64,000 bases of DNA from Protopterus annectens (GCF_019279795.1 NC_056738.1:399947468-400011467), one strand, 5' to 3'; numbered from the stretch's first letter, positions 40,895-54,299 are shown. Made by a program: numbers and translations. Notes: generated by a model not told the origin, from the letters alone.

Positions 40895-41904
40895 TTACAC
40901 GGAGTTTAAGAGTAGTGTAAGCCTCCGTGTAAGCCTCCTGATTCAGCAACAGCCCAAATCTCCGTGTAAGAGACAGCTAACACGTCTCTTACACGGTGGG
41001 CGTGAAATGCTCAATACCTCATTTGCAGCTCAAGATATGCAAATGAGGTATGTGGCGATCCACGCTCAAACCAGTCCGTGTAGCGGGCGTGTTAGCTACA
41101 GAAATGTACTCAGCTGACAACTGAGTACATTTCTGCAAATTAAAAATGGGACTATGTCAGCTCCAAATAAAGGGTGCATTTGATACAGTAAGGATGCCAA
41201 AGGCGAAATATGTGGCCATTGGCATGAAAATGTTGCAAAAAAGTTATATAACTTTTTTTTTCACGGATTTATGTGTTTAACTGTAGCGCACACCAGCATA
41301 AGCGAAGTGCGCTACCTAAAACTGAAAACCGAAGCTTATAAGCCCACAATTGTGGGATTTATGTATTACATGAAATGTCAATGGAGGGACTTGCAGAGCA
41401 AAAACAATATGGCCTCCGTTTAGTGGTTGTCAAGGGGGGGAAGCTCCGTGTAAGATATGTAACTAAGCATTACTAGGCAATCCTATGTAAATGAGGGTTA
41501 CAATACTGAATCACACTGCCACATAGGTAATGAGCACTTTCTGAGTAGTGTAAGAGTTAGAGAAGGGAGGAACAGAGTAAGAGGTAGGTGACATCATGGG
41601 GGGGAAGGATAGAAAGAAATGTACCAGATTGGAGGGCAATGTAAGTTAAGAGATGACAGACAGACATCAGGGAGGGAGGTGTGTCCCAACAGAACACTAG
41701 GAAAGTGAAGAAATTGAGGGCATCGCTATCCCTACACTCAAAGTTTCTTGATATACGTGCATGCGGCGTGCGTGTGGCGTGTGAGGCAGGTTCTACATGT
41801 GGGGCGTGTTGCAAACTGTTTACAACGGTTTGCTTGGGCGTCTGCGTGTGTAAGGCAGTGTCTTGGCGTTTTAGCATGAATCAGCCTAGCTAACACCGTG
41901 TAAG
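40895..41904. promoter_or_regulatory. Left subterminal CCGTGTAAG repeats
   Basis: The 9-mer CCGTGTAAG or its complement occurs at 40,925-40,933, 40,962-40,970, 40,988-40,996, 41,446-41,454 and 41,896-41,904, with the eight-base core TTACACGG also at 40,895-40,902. Repeats near the ends of Harbinger elements are plausible binding sites for the Myb-like protein or transposase. That role is inference. Confidence 0.55.
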
Positions 41905-42196
41905 GATGTGTCTTGGCGTTTAAGTGACTGTGGCGTGTTTAAGCTGGTGTGCACATTGCTCCCCTCAGGAAACAGAGAGGAAGCAGGAAACAGCAAAATA
42001 CAGGAAACTGCCAGGGAATACTGCTGGAGTTAATTGGTGGAAACAATTGGAAGCAGGCAATTACACAGGCAGACTAGAAACCAACCCAGCACTTAAAACA
42101 CAACAGAGAGCAGTGCAGGCTGTTTCTCACAAGAGATACTGCCAGAAACTAAGCTATCAGAATTGAAAACTGAAAAAAGCTGAACTCAGAGCAGAA

Positions 42197-43341
42197 ATGC
42201 TAGGGGCTGCCATAGCTGTTATAATCAGACATAGGCGAATTGCTGAGGGTGGTGATAATGCAGATGCTGACAGACAACCCAGAGTGAGGAGAAGGAGAAG
42301 AGTATACAGGCCCAGGGTCACCTACCATGGGTTACATGAGCTGGAGATAGTAGGGCGCTATAGAGTGGACAGAGAGCTCCTGCAGCAGATTGTTGAGCTG
42401 TGCAGGCCACGCCTCACACACAGAACCAACAGAGGGGAACCCATCCCAGTGGAAACCAAGGTATGTGTTGGCCTAAGAATACTAGCAACAGGTACCTTCC
42501 AGAGACCAACTGGCGATATGATGGGGATATCACAGGCATCAGCCTCCAGGGTACTGCACCAGTTCCTGGATGCCATGTCACCACATGTCAGTGATCATAT
42601 ATATGTCCCTAATGACCGTGAGGTTGTGGCCAGCAATATCGTCTCTTCCAGCAAATAGCGGGATACCCTGAGGTGCTGGGTGCAATAGACTGCACGCACA
42701 TACGCATCAAGGCACCCGCCGGTGAGCGCGGTAGAGTCTACATTAACCGCAAGGGATACCCCTCCATCAACTGCCAGGTCGTGTGATGCCTAGGGCATAA
42801 TAATGAATGTGTGTGCTGGCTGCCCTGGGAGCTACCACGATTCCCACATCTGGCATCTGGCGCAGCTGTACCAATCATTTGCCAATGGGGACTTCCCACA
42901 CGGACACCTAGTGGGGGATGCTGGTTATGCACTTGAGCCGTGGCTGATGACACCCATCAGAAATGCACACACACCCGAACAGGAGCGCCATAATGAGGCA
43001 CACGCACAAACACGTAATATCATAGGCGTGTGTTTGGGCTGCTCAAGGCCCGGTTCCCGGTGCCGGACCACTCTGGTGGAGCTTTGCAGTACACACCAAC
43101 TACATGTACCCAAATGATCATGATATGTGCTATGCTACATAATATGATCCTGCGGAAACAGCTGCAGCAGGACCAGCACAGGGCTGGGCCAAACATCCCC
43201 ACCATTGCCAAGGCCACCACAGGCAGGGGTGACTTGGAGGAGGAACAACCTGACCTTGTCCCAGTAGGCAGAAGGAGGCGTGCCCAGTATGCCCTGGCCT
43301 TGGCAAAGAGGCAACGCATAGCACATATGCTTGGTCAGTAG
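42197..43341 (+). pseudogene. Harbinger DDE transposase (HARBI1-like), frameshifted
   Basis: ATG at 42,197. N-terminal basic region, then a helix-turn-helix-like segment (GISQASASRVLHQFLD, about 42,525-42,575), GAIDCTHIRI (first catalytic Asp, about 42,680), GSYHDSHIW, VGDAGY (second Asp, about 42,920) and LLKARFPVPDHSGGA (about 43,038). Three one-base losses break the frame: near 42,648, near 42,785 (followed by TAG) and near 43,025, where the codon of the expected catalytic Glu (the I-E-R-V-F-G position) is itself hit. It would cut and paste the element in the nucleus; this copy cannot. Confidence 0.85.
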
Positions 43342-43974
43342 GAACACTGGGACTGATACCGCTCTGACTCACTCATACAGTAACAGGGATGCCTAACATG
43401 ACACAACCTGCTTCCAAGCGTGCAGGGAGTGTAGTATGTGCATCCGACAGAGCAGCCCTGCAGCACCACCCGAGCATGAATGCCATGTGTTAAGTAATGT
43501 AACACCATGTATCATATGCACACCTGAGGACCATGACTAACATCCAGCCTCACCAATCATAAACCACAAAACACAAACCCACCTCATAGCTATCACAAGG
43601 GATAGGAACCTAGATGTAATGCTACCCAATGCCAAAGGTATAAACAGCAAGATGTGTGCAGTGTAAATGCACACAGTATAGGAATGCACATATCAGTGCT
43701 GTAATAGAAAACAGGGTCAAAGCGCACATCAGCACCCTGACACTACCAGGGTCACACCTCATACAGTGATGTACATGTGCAAAAACATGGAACAAGATAC
43801 AAAATGAGGGTGACTACCAATAAATGGCATGGATAACCACACACCCCTGTTGTTACCACAACAAGAAGCAACATGCATTAGCCATGGTCAAACACCAATG
43901 GCTAAAACTGACTACTACTATATAGCTTGCTGCAGACCACTGTCCTAATAGCAGGAACTGCCCCAGGCCTATGT
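43342..43974. other. Spacer after the transposase
   Basis: Anonymous sequence inside the Harbinger element; no ORF, RNA or repeat seen. Confidence 0.5.
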
Positions 43975-46725
43975 TCACAGGTTCACAGGTTCATACTAGG
44001 CTATCTGCCCTAGGGCATTTATAAGCCTAGACCAGAGTTCCGTGGAGTCTGCCCCCCCTTCACTCTGACGGATAATTTGCCCATTATATTGCTGTGCCTC
44101 TGACAAGCAGTGATACTGAGGTTATCCCTGGGGCATACCTGCAATCTCCCATCCATTGATTAAGATCTCACTTGAACAAAGCCAGTGAGGTACTCAGCCT
44201 CACATGTACCAGGATGTTGTTCCACAGCATAGGGACTCTCTGGTTGAAGAATCTGTCCCTCCAGCACATCCTATTAATATCTGTGTTGAGGTTTAAATCT
44301 CCTGCCACTGTAGTTCTGATGGATGTAGAGGTCTTGAGGTGAAGCGTGTACATTAACTCAGGTTTGGACATGGCCTTGGATGACAGGCACAGGTCACCTC
44401 TGAGCAGGCGGTAAGTCACGGAATCAAGCTGGAATTCCTTCAGTCGGGCAGCATAAGAAATATGTTTGAGACCCTTTCTCCTCCTGTCGAGGAATTTGTG
44501 GGCCCATCCAATTGCCATAGGTGTCGGGTCATATACATGCTGAATGGGGCATTGCACTCAATCAATGGTCCGATGAGTGAAGAGTACAGGGGAACAATGA
44601 CCTCCCTGGATCTAGATGTGAATCCCTGCATGATGAGGTGGGCAATGTAGAAGTTCTACCTAACTACCCTGGAAACGTGAGTGTCAAACAAAGGTTACTG
44701 TCAACCTGGGTGCCCAGGTCCCTGATAACCTCCTGTGTGCTTAGAGGATTGCCACCTACATGGGAACTAGTGGTAACCTTGTTCTTCCCAAAGGGTATGG
44801 CTATGCATTGTTTAGTGTTTAATGTAAGGCCATGGCTCTGGCACCAGTTATCCGTGTCTATGACACCCTTCTGAAGGATGTCTGTGTCAGATGGGTGTCC
44901 AACTATGGTTCCCAGTTTGCAGTCATCTTCAAACTTTGTCAGCCATAATCCTGCTGTGTTTGCTTGTACTTCTGAAAAGTAGATGCTGAGCAATAGTGGG
45001 CCCAGGACTGAGCCCTGTGGGACACCACTTGTGACAGTTGTGGAGTGTGACATGGCACCAGCAAGTCTGAACCTGTCTGTTCTGTCACGTAGCCAGTTTG
45101 CAACCCATCTTGTGATGTATGGATTCACATTTAAGCTGGTGATGTTTTCAATGATACCCGAGTGGGGTATTGTGTTGAAAGCCTTTGCCAGGTCAAGGTA
45201 GGCTGTGTGGAGTGCCTTGCCCTTGTCAATGGCCTTGGTGTCTGTTATGAAACAGTCAACCAAGTTTAAAAGGCATGATCTGCCCTCGACAAAGCCTAAC
45301 TGGGTTGGATCTAATGTCTGCAAGTCCCCTATGTCCTCATCTATGACTTCCATTATGATCTTCTCCATAGCTTAGCAGACCCTGCTTGTCAAGCTGATGG
45401 GATGGTAGTTTCCGTGGTTGGTGGAGGCACCCCATGTGAAGTGGGTCCACCATTGACATATGCCACTCCTTGGGAACATATCCTGAGTTGAGGCTAAGAT
45501 CAAACAGCTGCCCTGACTGCGGGTTTAATTCTTGAGTGAGTTCATGGAGCACAAAACCAGGGACACCATCTGGTCCCATGGATGCTGCGTTCTTTCCCTT
45601 GGATAGAGCAGTTCCCACCTGAGCATTTGAGATGTTTGGGGGGCTACAATCCTCTTTCATACATATCTCTCCAGTTGTGGTGGAGGGCTGGGCGCAGAAA
45701 TCTGCACTGAACCTGTCAGCCAGTATGTTGGCAATGTCTGTAGGTTCAGTGATATTTACATCATTCTGAGCCTATTCTGAGCATATCTGGGAGTTTCCTC
45801 CCAGGTGTGTAACATATGTATAAAAGGCCTCATGGTTGTCCCGTGAGTCCTTAGTGGGTTTACTCCCAATATTCGCCTTGGATGATTTCATGGGGGAACT
45901 CAGTGTTTCACCTATATTGAGCAGCGGTGTCTACCCTTCCACGGATATCGCTCTATCTTGTAGTACCTCCTTCCTTGTGTTGTAGTGCTTGTTTATGGCT
46001 GAGGTCCACCACACTGGACGCTTGCCTCTGGTACAACGAGTCTGTGTTTTGTTTGGGATTGCCTCATCCATGCAGTCCTGAAGGTGCTGGAAGAAGGCAG
46101 TTGTAAGTGATACAGTGGCTTGGGTAATGGTGTCTGCTGGCTTGGGGGCTTTGAAAGAGACCACACCAGTCATTAGAAGTGTGTAGTCGGCTTCTGAGAA
46201 GTTCTGCACTGTGGTCTTTTCTATCTGGGGTGGGGGTGGGATGTGGACTTCCACTGAGAGTAGGTTATGATCTGATCTCACCAATGATGGGTATACCTCT
46301 GGTGTTGAACATTGTGAGCCCATGTTTGTGATGATGAGATCTACTATGTTGTCTCCTCTTGTGGGGATGGTGACTAGTTCTTCCATGGCATGTGAGTGTA
46401 TGAACTCTAGGAACCTGTGGGCTAGAGTGTTGGGGCTGTAGTACTGATCCCAGTCTATATTTGGATAGTTGGGATCACCCAGTGTGATGGTGTTTGCAGG
46501 TACATGTATCCCGCCACTGTTTTCATGAAAGCTCTGTGAGGTACCTGAGTTTCAGAGGATGGCCTGTAACATGCTACAAACTGCAGAGCAGTCTTGCCTA
46601 TGGTTAATTGCACCGGATGGTGTCCAATGCATCGTGTGTTGCCACCAACCATGAGGTGAGGGTGTCCTTGATGAATATTGCTATTGCCACCCCTCATAGT
46701 GGTAATATGTGTACTGCATAGATAC
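43975..46725 (-). mobile_element. CR1-like LINE copy C
   Basis: The 3' end at 43,975 has the octamer tail (GGTTCACAGGTTCATACTAGG). RT in minus frames 45,660-44,168: GPDGVPGFVLHEL, AKAFNTIPHSGI, VTSGVPQGSVLGPLL and KFEDDCKLGTI, where the FADD motif reads FEDD. Endonuclease traces run up to about 46,725 (VRSDHNLLSV, about 46,270). Multiple frameshifts; dead. Confidence 0.85.
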
Positions 46726-48875
46726 GAAATATTGTGCCTCTGACTTAGTAGTGACACATTATGACCACCTTACATAATTGAATAATGTGACTATGCCTCT
46801 GTCTAGTCTGTGCCCCTGTCCACATGCAGCTGTCCAGATGTCTCTTGAAGAGAGTCAGTGAGGTACTCTGTCTAACATGAACTGGGATACTCTGCTAGAG
46901 TTTGAGATGCCTCTGAGTTATGACTCTGTCCCTTCAGCATGTCCTATACATGTATGTGCTGAGGTTCAAATCTTTAGCTCCCATGTTTCTGGTGGATGTG
47001 GATTGCTTGCAGTGGAGCATGTCTACCAAATCCTGATTGGACATGGTCTTGTATGTCAGGCATAGGTCACCTGTACGTATGTGGTATGACACTGAAAAAA
47101 GCTTGTTTTTAGTTATTCTTGAAGTATATGACATGTGTTGTAGATCCCTGATCTTCATGGTAAGGTACTTGTGGGGTCTCTACAGCTTCTGCAAGTGCTG
47201 GTTGAGGTACATACCAAATGGGGCATTGTATTCAAGCATGGGCCTGATAAGGGAGAAGTATAGTGGTACAATGACCTCCTATGGTCTGGATGGAATACCC
47301 TCCATGATAAGGTGGCCAAGATAGAAAGTCTGTCAAACAACTTTGGCAACATGGGTGTCAAATGAGATGTCACTATCTACATGTGTCCCCAGCTGTCTGA
47401 TTTGTTACCTGTACTCATTGGGTTGCTGTCTATGTACAGATCTGTGGGTACTGTGTTCCTCCCAAAGGGGATGGCTACACATCAGTTGCAGTCAGTTTCA
47501 GGCCATGAGTCCAGCACCAGCTATCTGTCTGTGTGGCGGCAGTCTGTAGGATGTGTGTGCTGGCTGATGTATTCACTATGGTGCCCAGGTTGCAGTCATC
47601 TGTAAACTTTGTCGGCCACAACCCTCCTATGTTTGCTTTCACATCTGAAAAGTAAATACCAAATAAGAGGTCCCAGGACACAACCTTGTGGGACACCACT
47701 TGTGACTGGCTTTGAACCTGACAAGGCACCTGCAATGTTGACATTATGGGTTCTGTTTCTGAGCCACTTTTCAACCTATGCTGTGACATATGGTGTTATA
47801 TTTCAGCTGTTGAGCTTGTCTATGATGCCTGAGTGGGGTATTGTGTCAAAGGCCTTAGCCAAGCGCAGGTAGGTTGTGTGTACTGTGTAGCCCTCATCAA
47901 TGGCTCTACTGACAGTTTCAAAGTAGTCAACTTGGTGCAAAACGCAGGATCTGCCCTGTACAAAGCTGAATTGGGTGGGATCAAGGGTCTGTAGGACACC
48001 AATGTCTCTGTGTGGAAGCTCCATAATGACCCTTCACAAAGCTTTGCAGACAAGGCTGTTTAAGCTTGTGTGGTGGTAGCTGCCAGGGTCTGTGGAGGCA
48101 TCTCCTTTGTGGAGTGGGACCACTGTTGCCGTCGCCAGTGTTCAGGTACAGATCCTGTAGCAAGGCTAAGGTTAAATAGCATCTGCATATACAGGTTTAG
48201 CTCCATCTGTAGTTCACATAGCATGCAACTGGGGATACCATCAGGTCCCATTGATGCTGTGTACTGCCTTTGCTGACTGCGGCTCTCACATGGACATCCA
48301 GGATGACAGTGAGGTTACATACAGCTGTGATAACTATCATGTTTTGGGGGTGAGGGAGGGGTACATTGCACTGAACTGGTCTGCCAGGGTGTCACTAATA
48401 TCTGTCAGGTCCCTGGAATATAAGTTGTTGTGTACCAAATCTGAGCATATATGAGGGTTCCCACCCAGGCGTCAGACATAACTGAAGAAAGCATTGTGGT
48501 TACCTTCATCGTCTGTGGTGATTTATGTCCCCAAGTTGAACTTGGGTGTCTTTATGTGAGAATGTAGCTTTCTACTACTGCTGATCACAGCTGCCTTACA
48601 TTCTGGAGATGTAGCTCTGTCTTGCATTAGTATCCTTCATCTGTTATACAGTTTATGGCTGGGGTCCACCAGACAGGCCACTTTCCCTTGGTGGTGAGGG
48701 TCTCATTCTCATTTGTGATTGCATGGTCCATGCTTACTCGGAGATGTCCGTGAAAGTGTCTGTGCAGGAGTCACCATTGTGTGTTGTGGTTTCCACTGGC
48801 CCAGTGGGCTTAATGGATACCATCTCAGTCCGAAGAAGTGTGAAGTCAGCTTCTGAGCTGTTTGTCACTATACAC
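46726..48875 (-). mobile_element. CR1-like LINE copy D, lacks its 3' tail
   Basis: A second minus-strand copy directly next to copy C: RT thumb from about 46,780, VPQGCVLGPL-like motif B (about 47,690), KFTDDCNLGTI (about 47,590, FADD changed to FTDD), AKAFDTIPHSGI (about 47,845) and MGPDGIPSCML (about 48,235). Remains of the endonuclease linker reach about 48,875. The octamer tail is absent at its left end, where copy C's endonuclease begins, so one copy interrupts or truncates the other. Confidence 0.8.
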
Positions 48876-48990
48876 TAGGTAACATACTAGCACTGACACA
48901 GGTGTAGACAATTCCCCAGAATCCATCAAACAAAATGGACATGCAGGCTTACAGATGCCCTAGGGGGTAGCCTAGTATGAACCCATTATG
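48876..48990 (+). mobile_element. CR1 3'-tail fragment, plus strand
   Basis: GCCCTAGGGGGTAGCCTAGT followed by ATGAACCC matches the family's 3' end in plus orientation. Only about 30 bp are clear; the upstream part is anonymous. Confidence 0.5.
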
Positions 48991-49379
48991 ATACAGATTG
49001 TACAGGACACTACAGATAACCCCAAGGCTGTTGCAAATGATGGTAGTAAGCATGTTGTTGATTCCTGGATATGCTCCGGATCACACAGATATTACAAACA
49101 ACATACCAGATACACACAGGTATGGCCAACATACATCCTGACATGTGCAGTGCAACCCCCATAATGCCAAATACCTTCCCCAGCAGACTGCGCCTCCCTG
49201 ACATTATGTCACCCTTACCACAGGGTGCACCCAAAGAGCAGTGTACAACAACAGTGGGTGTTCTCAACAAAGGTGTCTCCTGAATGGATAGTAAAACAAC
49301 CACCACAGAATCATGAGAGGTTTGGTCTGCACAGCTATGGAAAGGACCAGCATGTACCACAGACATAATGATATTGTGG
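48991..49379. other. Anonymous spacer in Harbinger
   Basis: No gene or repeat recognised. Confidence 0.45.
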
Positions 49380-50625
49380 ATCTATTGACACCCGACCCTA
49401 CCCAGTGTGGGTTTACAAAGTGCAGACCCACCCCTAAACATGTGTGACTCAGTTGAAACAGTACTTGAAGTCAGTGATGAGGGCAATGTGGTCCACACAG
49501 TGTAGCTGGACCTTGCAAAGCCTTCTGTACAATACCCTATGTGTTCCGTATAGATTTGCTCACCAGCTGATATATACACCCCAATGTCATGAGAGGGGTT
49601 GCAAACCAGACCAGCGACAGAACTGACATGGTCAGACATGCAGCAGCCATGTCAGACTACAAACCACATATAACAGGCATCCCACAAAGCTTGGTCCTGG
49701 GACCTTCACCATCTGGTATATATGCCCCATAGGTACAGGCCAACAAGTAAGGACTGTGCTGGAACATGTTTGTAGAGGACAACAAGCCGCCTGACATATC
49801 CGATACACCAGCTGACACAAGCATCCAATAAAGGGCCACATAGAAACAGACAACTGGTGCCATAGCCATGTCAGCATGTTAAATGGTGAAAACAGTATAG
49901 TCAGCCTCTGTGGATATCCAGTAAGTGACCACCAATTCCCACATAGGTGTCGACCCATGACATACCTAACATGTAATGCCAGAATGGGGGACACAAGGTG
50001 ATAGATATCCTGCATTGGACAAAAATGTGGCTGTAGGGTTAACAGAAACAATCCGTATACCAACCTAATCATGAGGGTTATGACATCTAGCTAACGGGAG
50101 GTCATTGTGGTTTTGCAGTTATCTTTCAGCAGCATTACAAATGACCACAACAGCGCCTGTGGGTGTACCTCAGCAGATACATTCAGCAACTGTAAAGTCC
50201 ACAACAGTACCTCACCAGGAGTATCAAAGAGCTGGAACACATGTAATGTGTCGCCTGATTAAACAGAATTCAGCTCCACACACTGCCATGCTGGCCACCC
50301 AGACACAAGCTGTGCCTGATGTAGAAAGCCATGTCCAAGCTGGCAGCAATGCACATGCCGTACCTTGTACAATGTGAATGGCAGGGAGATATGCACATGA
50401 GGGACCTGAACCCCAGCACTGACATACATAGGACAAGCTGTACTGCATTATCCATAACACAGAAGCCACCCCACGCATGAGTAAACTACCAGTACAGGTT
50501 ATCCATAGAGTCACTCATTGATTCTACTCAACAGGGATCCTAACGAGTGGATGGGAGATGGTAGGTATACCCTGGGTATCAATGTTGTGTCACAGGTAGA
50601 CAGAGGCACAGTATACAAAACAAGA
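49380..50625 (+). pseudogene. CR1-like LINE copy F, plus strand, heavily decayed
   Basis: Plus-strand traces in the right order: EGNVVHT / LDLAKP (about 49,480-49,520), HITGIPQSLVLGPSPSGIY (about 49,665-49,720), ISDTPADTSIQ (about 49,798-49,830) and NEWMGDGRYTLGI (about 50,533-50,572), each aligning by eye with the other CR1-like copies. Many stops, older than copies B to E. The part at 50,100-50,450 does not match and may be an insertion. Confidence 0.65.
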
Positions 50626-50808
50626 CATATGTCATGTCAAACTGCACTTACGATGTGTTGATGGACAAACACACTATCCAATAAGCATTAGAAATGGCCT
50701 TGGGCACATCGGTAGTGTTTGCCAATGTACACCCATGTTGTGGAATACACTACTGATGTTGGATGAGGCCGTTGTAAGTAGTTCACATATGAACATAATG
50801 CAACATGG

Positions 50809-52280
50809 TCAGATAGGTTCATAGGTTCATACTAGGCTATCTGCCCCAAGGCAGTTCTAAGCCTAGCCCAGAGTCTGGTTGCGTCGCCACCCTTATATGG
50901 AAACAGTACTGTGCTGATTAGTTTGAGGTGCCTGTCTCGAGCAGTGACACAGTGACGAACCCCGGGGTAAACCTATGATTTCCCATCCACAGGTCAGGAT
51001 ACCTCTTGAACAGAGCCAGCAAGGTGCTGTGACTCACATGGACCGTGATTGTATTCCACAGCATAGGAGTCTCCGGTGATAAATCCACCCCTCCAACATG
51101 TCCAATGTACATCCCTGCTATGGTGTAAGTCACTTGCACTAGTGGTTCAGGTGGATCTGGCGATTTTGAGGTGGAGCATGTCCATTAATCCCTGGTTGGA
51201 CATGCTTGCATGTCATGCACATGTCACCTGTAAGCAGACAGTATGTGACTGAATAGAGCTGTAGTGTCTTCAATCTGGCAGCATATGACAGATGTTGGAG
51301 ACCCTTTATCCTTTTGTTGGGGGACATTCAGGGTCTCTCCACTTGCTGCAGATGTCAGGTGAGATACATCCAGATAAGGCAGTGTACCAGATCACCGGTC
51401 CGATAAGTGAAGAGTACAGGGGAACAATGACCCACTAGATCTGGATGTGGATCCCTTCCTGATCATGTGGACAATGTAGAAGGTCCTACTAGCCACTTTA
51501 GCAATGTGAGTGTCATCAGAACAGTGACTGTCAACCTGGGTCCCCAGGTCCATGATAACCTCCTCTGTGCTTAGAGGATTGCCACCTATATGGTAGCTTG
51601 GGGTTACCTTGCTTTCCCTGAAGGGTGTGACTACACATGTTTTGCAAGTTGACTTCAGGCCATGGCTCTGGCACCAGCTATCAGTGTCCGTGAGTCCCTT
51701 CTGAAGGATATCCGTGTCTGATGCACTGTCCACTATGGCACCCAGTGTGCAGTCATCTGCAAACTTTGTCAGCCAAAGTCCTCCCATGTTGGCCTGTACT
51801 TCTGAGAAGTAGATAACAAACAATAGGGGGCCAAGGACTGAGCCCTGTGTGAGACCACATGTGACTGGCCTGGTGTCTGACATAGTGCCAGCAACTCTAA
51901 CCCTGTGGGTCCTGTCCGTCAGACAGTTTGCAACCTGATCTTGTGACATATGGGTGTACATTTCTGTTGGTAGGGTTTCCTACAATACCTGAGTGGGGTA
52001 TTGCGTTGAAAGTGTTTTCAAGGGCAAGGTAGGCTCTATGGACTGCCTTTCCCTCATCAATGGCCTTAGTTACTGTTTTGATAATGTCAACCAAGTACAA
52101 AAGGCATGACTTGCCCTTGATCAACACAAACTGGGGCAGGTACAATGTCTGCATGTCCCCCATATCTTTCTTTATGAGCTCCATTATGATCCTCTCCATA
52201 GCTTTGCAGACTACACTTGTTAAGCTTATGGGGCAGTAATTACCAGAGTCCATAGAGGCACTGCCTTTGTGCAGACGTGC
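50809..52280 (-). mobile_element. CR1-like LINE copy E
   Basis: Octamer-tail 3' end at 50,809 (AGGTTCATAGGTTCATACTAGG), thumb (LFKRYPDLWMGNHRF, about 50,985), YSSLIGPVI-like region, KFADDCTLGAI (about 51,750), VTCGLTQGSVLGPLLF (about 51,840), then AIPHSGI and KAMERIIMELI up to 52,253. Ends at about 52,280, 5'-truncated. Frameshifts near 51,390, 51,900 and 51,140. Confidence 0.83.
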
Positions 52281-52716
52281 ACAACTGGACCCTAAAGAGG
52301 CTGTTGTGCACAGTATGGAAATGTAAATCAGTGATAGGACTAAAGCCCAGGATACTGTCCACCACAGTGAAAGTACTGAACCACTACACTATACAGTACT
52401 ACAGTGCTAGGTCAGTAGGAATGGATGTTAACAATTGTATGCAAAGTATCCCATGCAAAACCTGCAGGCACAGTATAATCCCTGTTGTGTTCACAGGAAG
52501 CATCTGGACAGTAACTACACAACATGTCACAGAACACACAACCTTAAACAGGAGTTATTTTTGGAGTTCACACTCATCCACAACTGTGATGGGCTGCATA
52601 GTTCAACATATGGAAAGCTCACACTGGGCATGCTCACACACTTTGATAAATGAGACATCATTCACACAACATGCCATGGGAAGGCTGAACTGGGCATGCT
52701 CACACACTTAGTTCAA
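52281..52716. other. Anonymous spacer in Harbinger
   Basis: No gene recognised. A 28-bp-scale local similarity (GGGCATGCTCACACACTT) occurs at about 52,625 and 52,691. Confidence 0.45.
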
Positions 52717-53990
52717 ATGTTCCTCTTAACAACTGTGAAAACACACCACAGGATGCACATTCCCCATTCCAAACAATGAAGATGTCAGCACCCTATAAGT
52801 AGATCAGTAGAAATGCTACCTCCCAGTAATCCGAATAGCGCTCTGCTAATGCGTCTGTCTCTAGTGTCATAACATAGTTAGGTAGGGGTTTGAATCCAGT
52901 AAGTGGTGTGTGTGTGAATTAAGTGTGTGTATAAGTGTGTATGAGAAGAACATCCCTTTTGGCAACTGTGGAAACACACCACAGGGAGCTCATTCCACTT
53001 TCTAAACACTGATGATGTCAGCACCCTATAAGTAGATCAACTGAAATGAAATCTCCCAGTAATCCGATAGAGCGCTCTGCTAATACGTCCGTCTCTAGTG
53101 TCATAACATAGTTAGGTAGGGGTTTGAATCCAGCAAGTGGCATGTGTGTGTGTGAATGGGGGTAAGTGTGTGTATGAGAAGAACATCCCTTTTGGCAACT
53201 GTGGAAGCACACCACAGGAGCTCATTCCACTTTCTAAACACTGATGATGTCAGCACCCTATAAGTAGATCAACTGAAATGAAATCTCCCAGTAATGCAAA
53301 TAGCTCTGCTAATCGTCCATCTCTAGTGTCATAACATAGTTAGGTAGGGGTTTGAATCCAGCAAGTGGCATGTGTGTGTGTGAATGGGGGTAAGTGTGTG
53401 TATAAGTGTGTGAGAAGAACATCCCTTTTGGCAACTGTGGAAACACACCACAGGGAGCTCATTCCACTTTCTAAACACTGATGATGTCAGCACCCTATAA
53501 GTAGATCAACTGAAATGAAATCTCCCAGTAATGCGAATAGCGCTCTGCTAATACGTCCGTCTCTAGTGTCATAACATAGTTAGGTAGGGGTTTGAATCCT
53601 GCAAAGGGAATGTATGTGTGTTAGTATGAGTGGGGTTTGTGTGTGTGCATAACGCTGTGGAGGGAAAGTGCCTTTGCCAACTGGGAGAACACACTACAGG
53701 GTGCACATCCCTCTTCGTAAACACAGATGATGTCAGCACCCTCTAAGTACAGCATTGGAAAAGATTGCTCCTACTAATGCAAATAGCACACTCTGCTAAT
53801 GTGTCTGCCTTTAGAGTCATAACACATCTAGGTAGGGGTTTGGATCTTGCAAATGGAAAGTATGCGTTTTACTGTGGGTGGGGTTGGTGTGTGTGCACAA
53901 TGGTGGGTGGGATGTCTCTTTTGCCAAATGGGGCTATGCACTGCAGGGTGCACATTTCCCTTAACAAACAGTGATGTTGACAGCACCCTG
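52717..53990 (+). repeat. Tandem array of about 235-bp units with tRNA-like core
   Basis: Five to six units; clear repeats of GAAGAACATCCCTTTTGGCA start near 52,944, 53,177 and 53,414, with diverged units before and after. Each holds GCTCTGCTAATRCGTC...TAACATAG...GGTAGGGGTTTGAATCC. GGTTTGAATCC resembles a Pol III B box (GGTTCGANTCC). A GTGTGTGTGAATGGGGGT-type TG-rich stretch links the units. Looks like a tRNA-derived SINE that has become a satellite. Confidence 0.75.
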
Positions 53991-54299
53991 TACAAACAGA
54001 ACAACAACACAGAAGGTGTTGGTACCAATGATGCATGTAAGGTTACACTTCAACTAATGTCCACAAAACAAGGTAGGATAAACAAATGCTCCTTTTACTC
54101 TATCCAAACAACATGGCAACAGACAACTGCCACTACTCAGTATAGTGCTACATGCTACTGTAACATGCAGATGTACCAGAATATACCTAGATAGTGTTTT
54201 GAAGCCTGAATGTGGCAAGTGTGTGGATGTGGGATGTTACTGTGTGTGCATTTCCGTATGGAAAACATGTTTGAGATATTGGCAATATTGTTGCAGACA

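Noticed and set aside
42640-42665. An intron in the Harbinger transposase (TCTTCCAG looks like an acceptor)
   Set aside because: No matching donor is needed: a single missing base restores the frame into QIAGYP and GAIDCTHI, so a frameshift is simpler.
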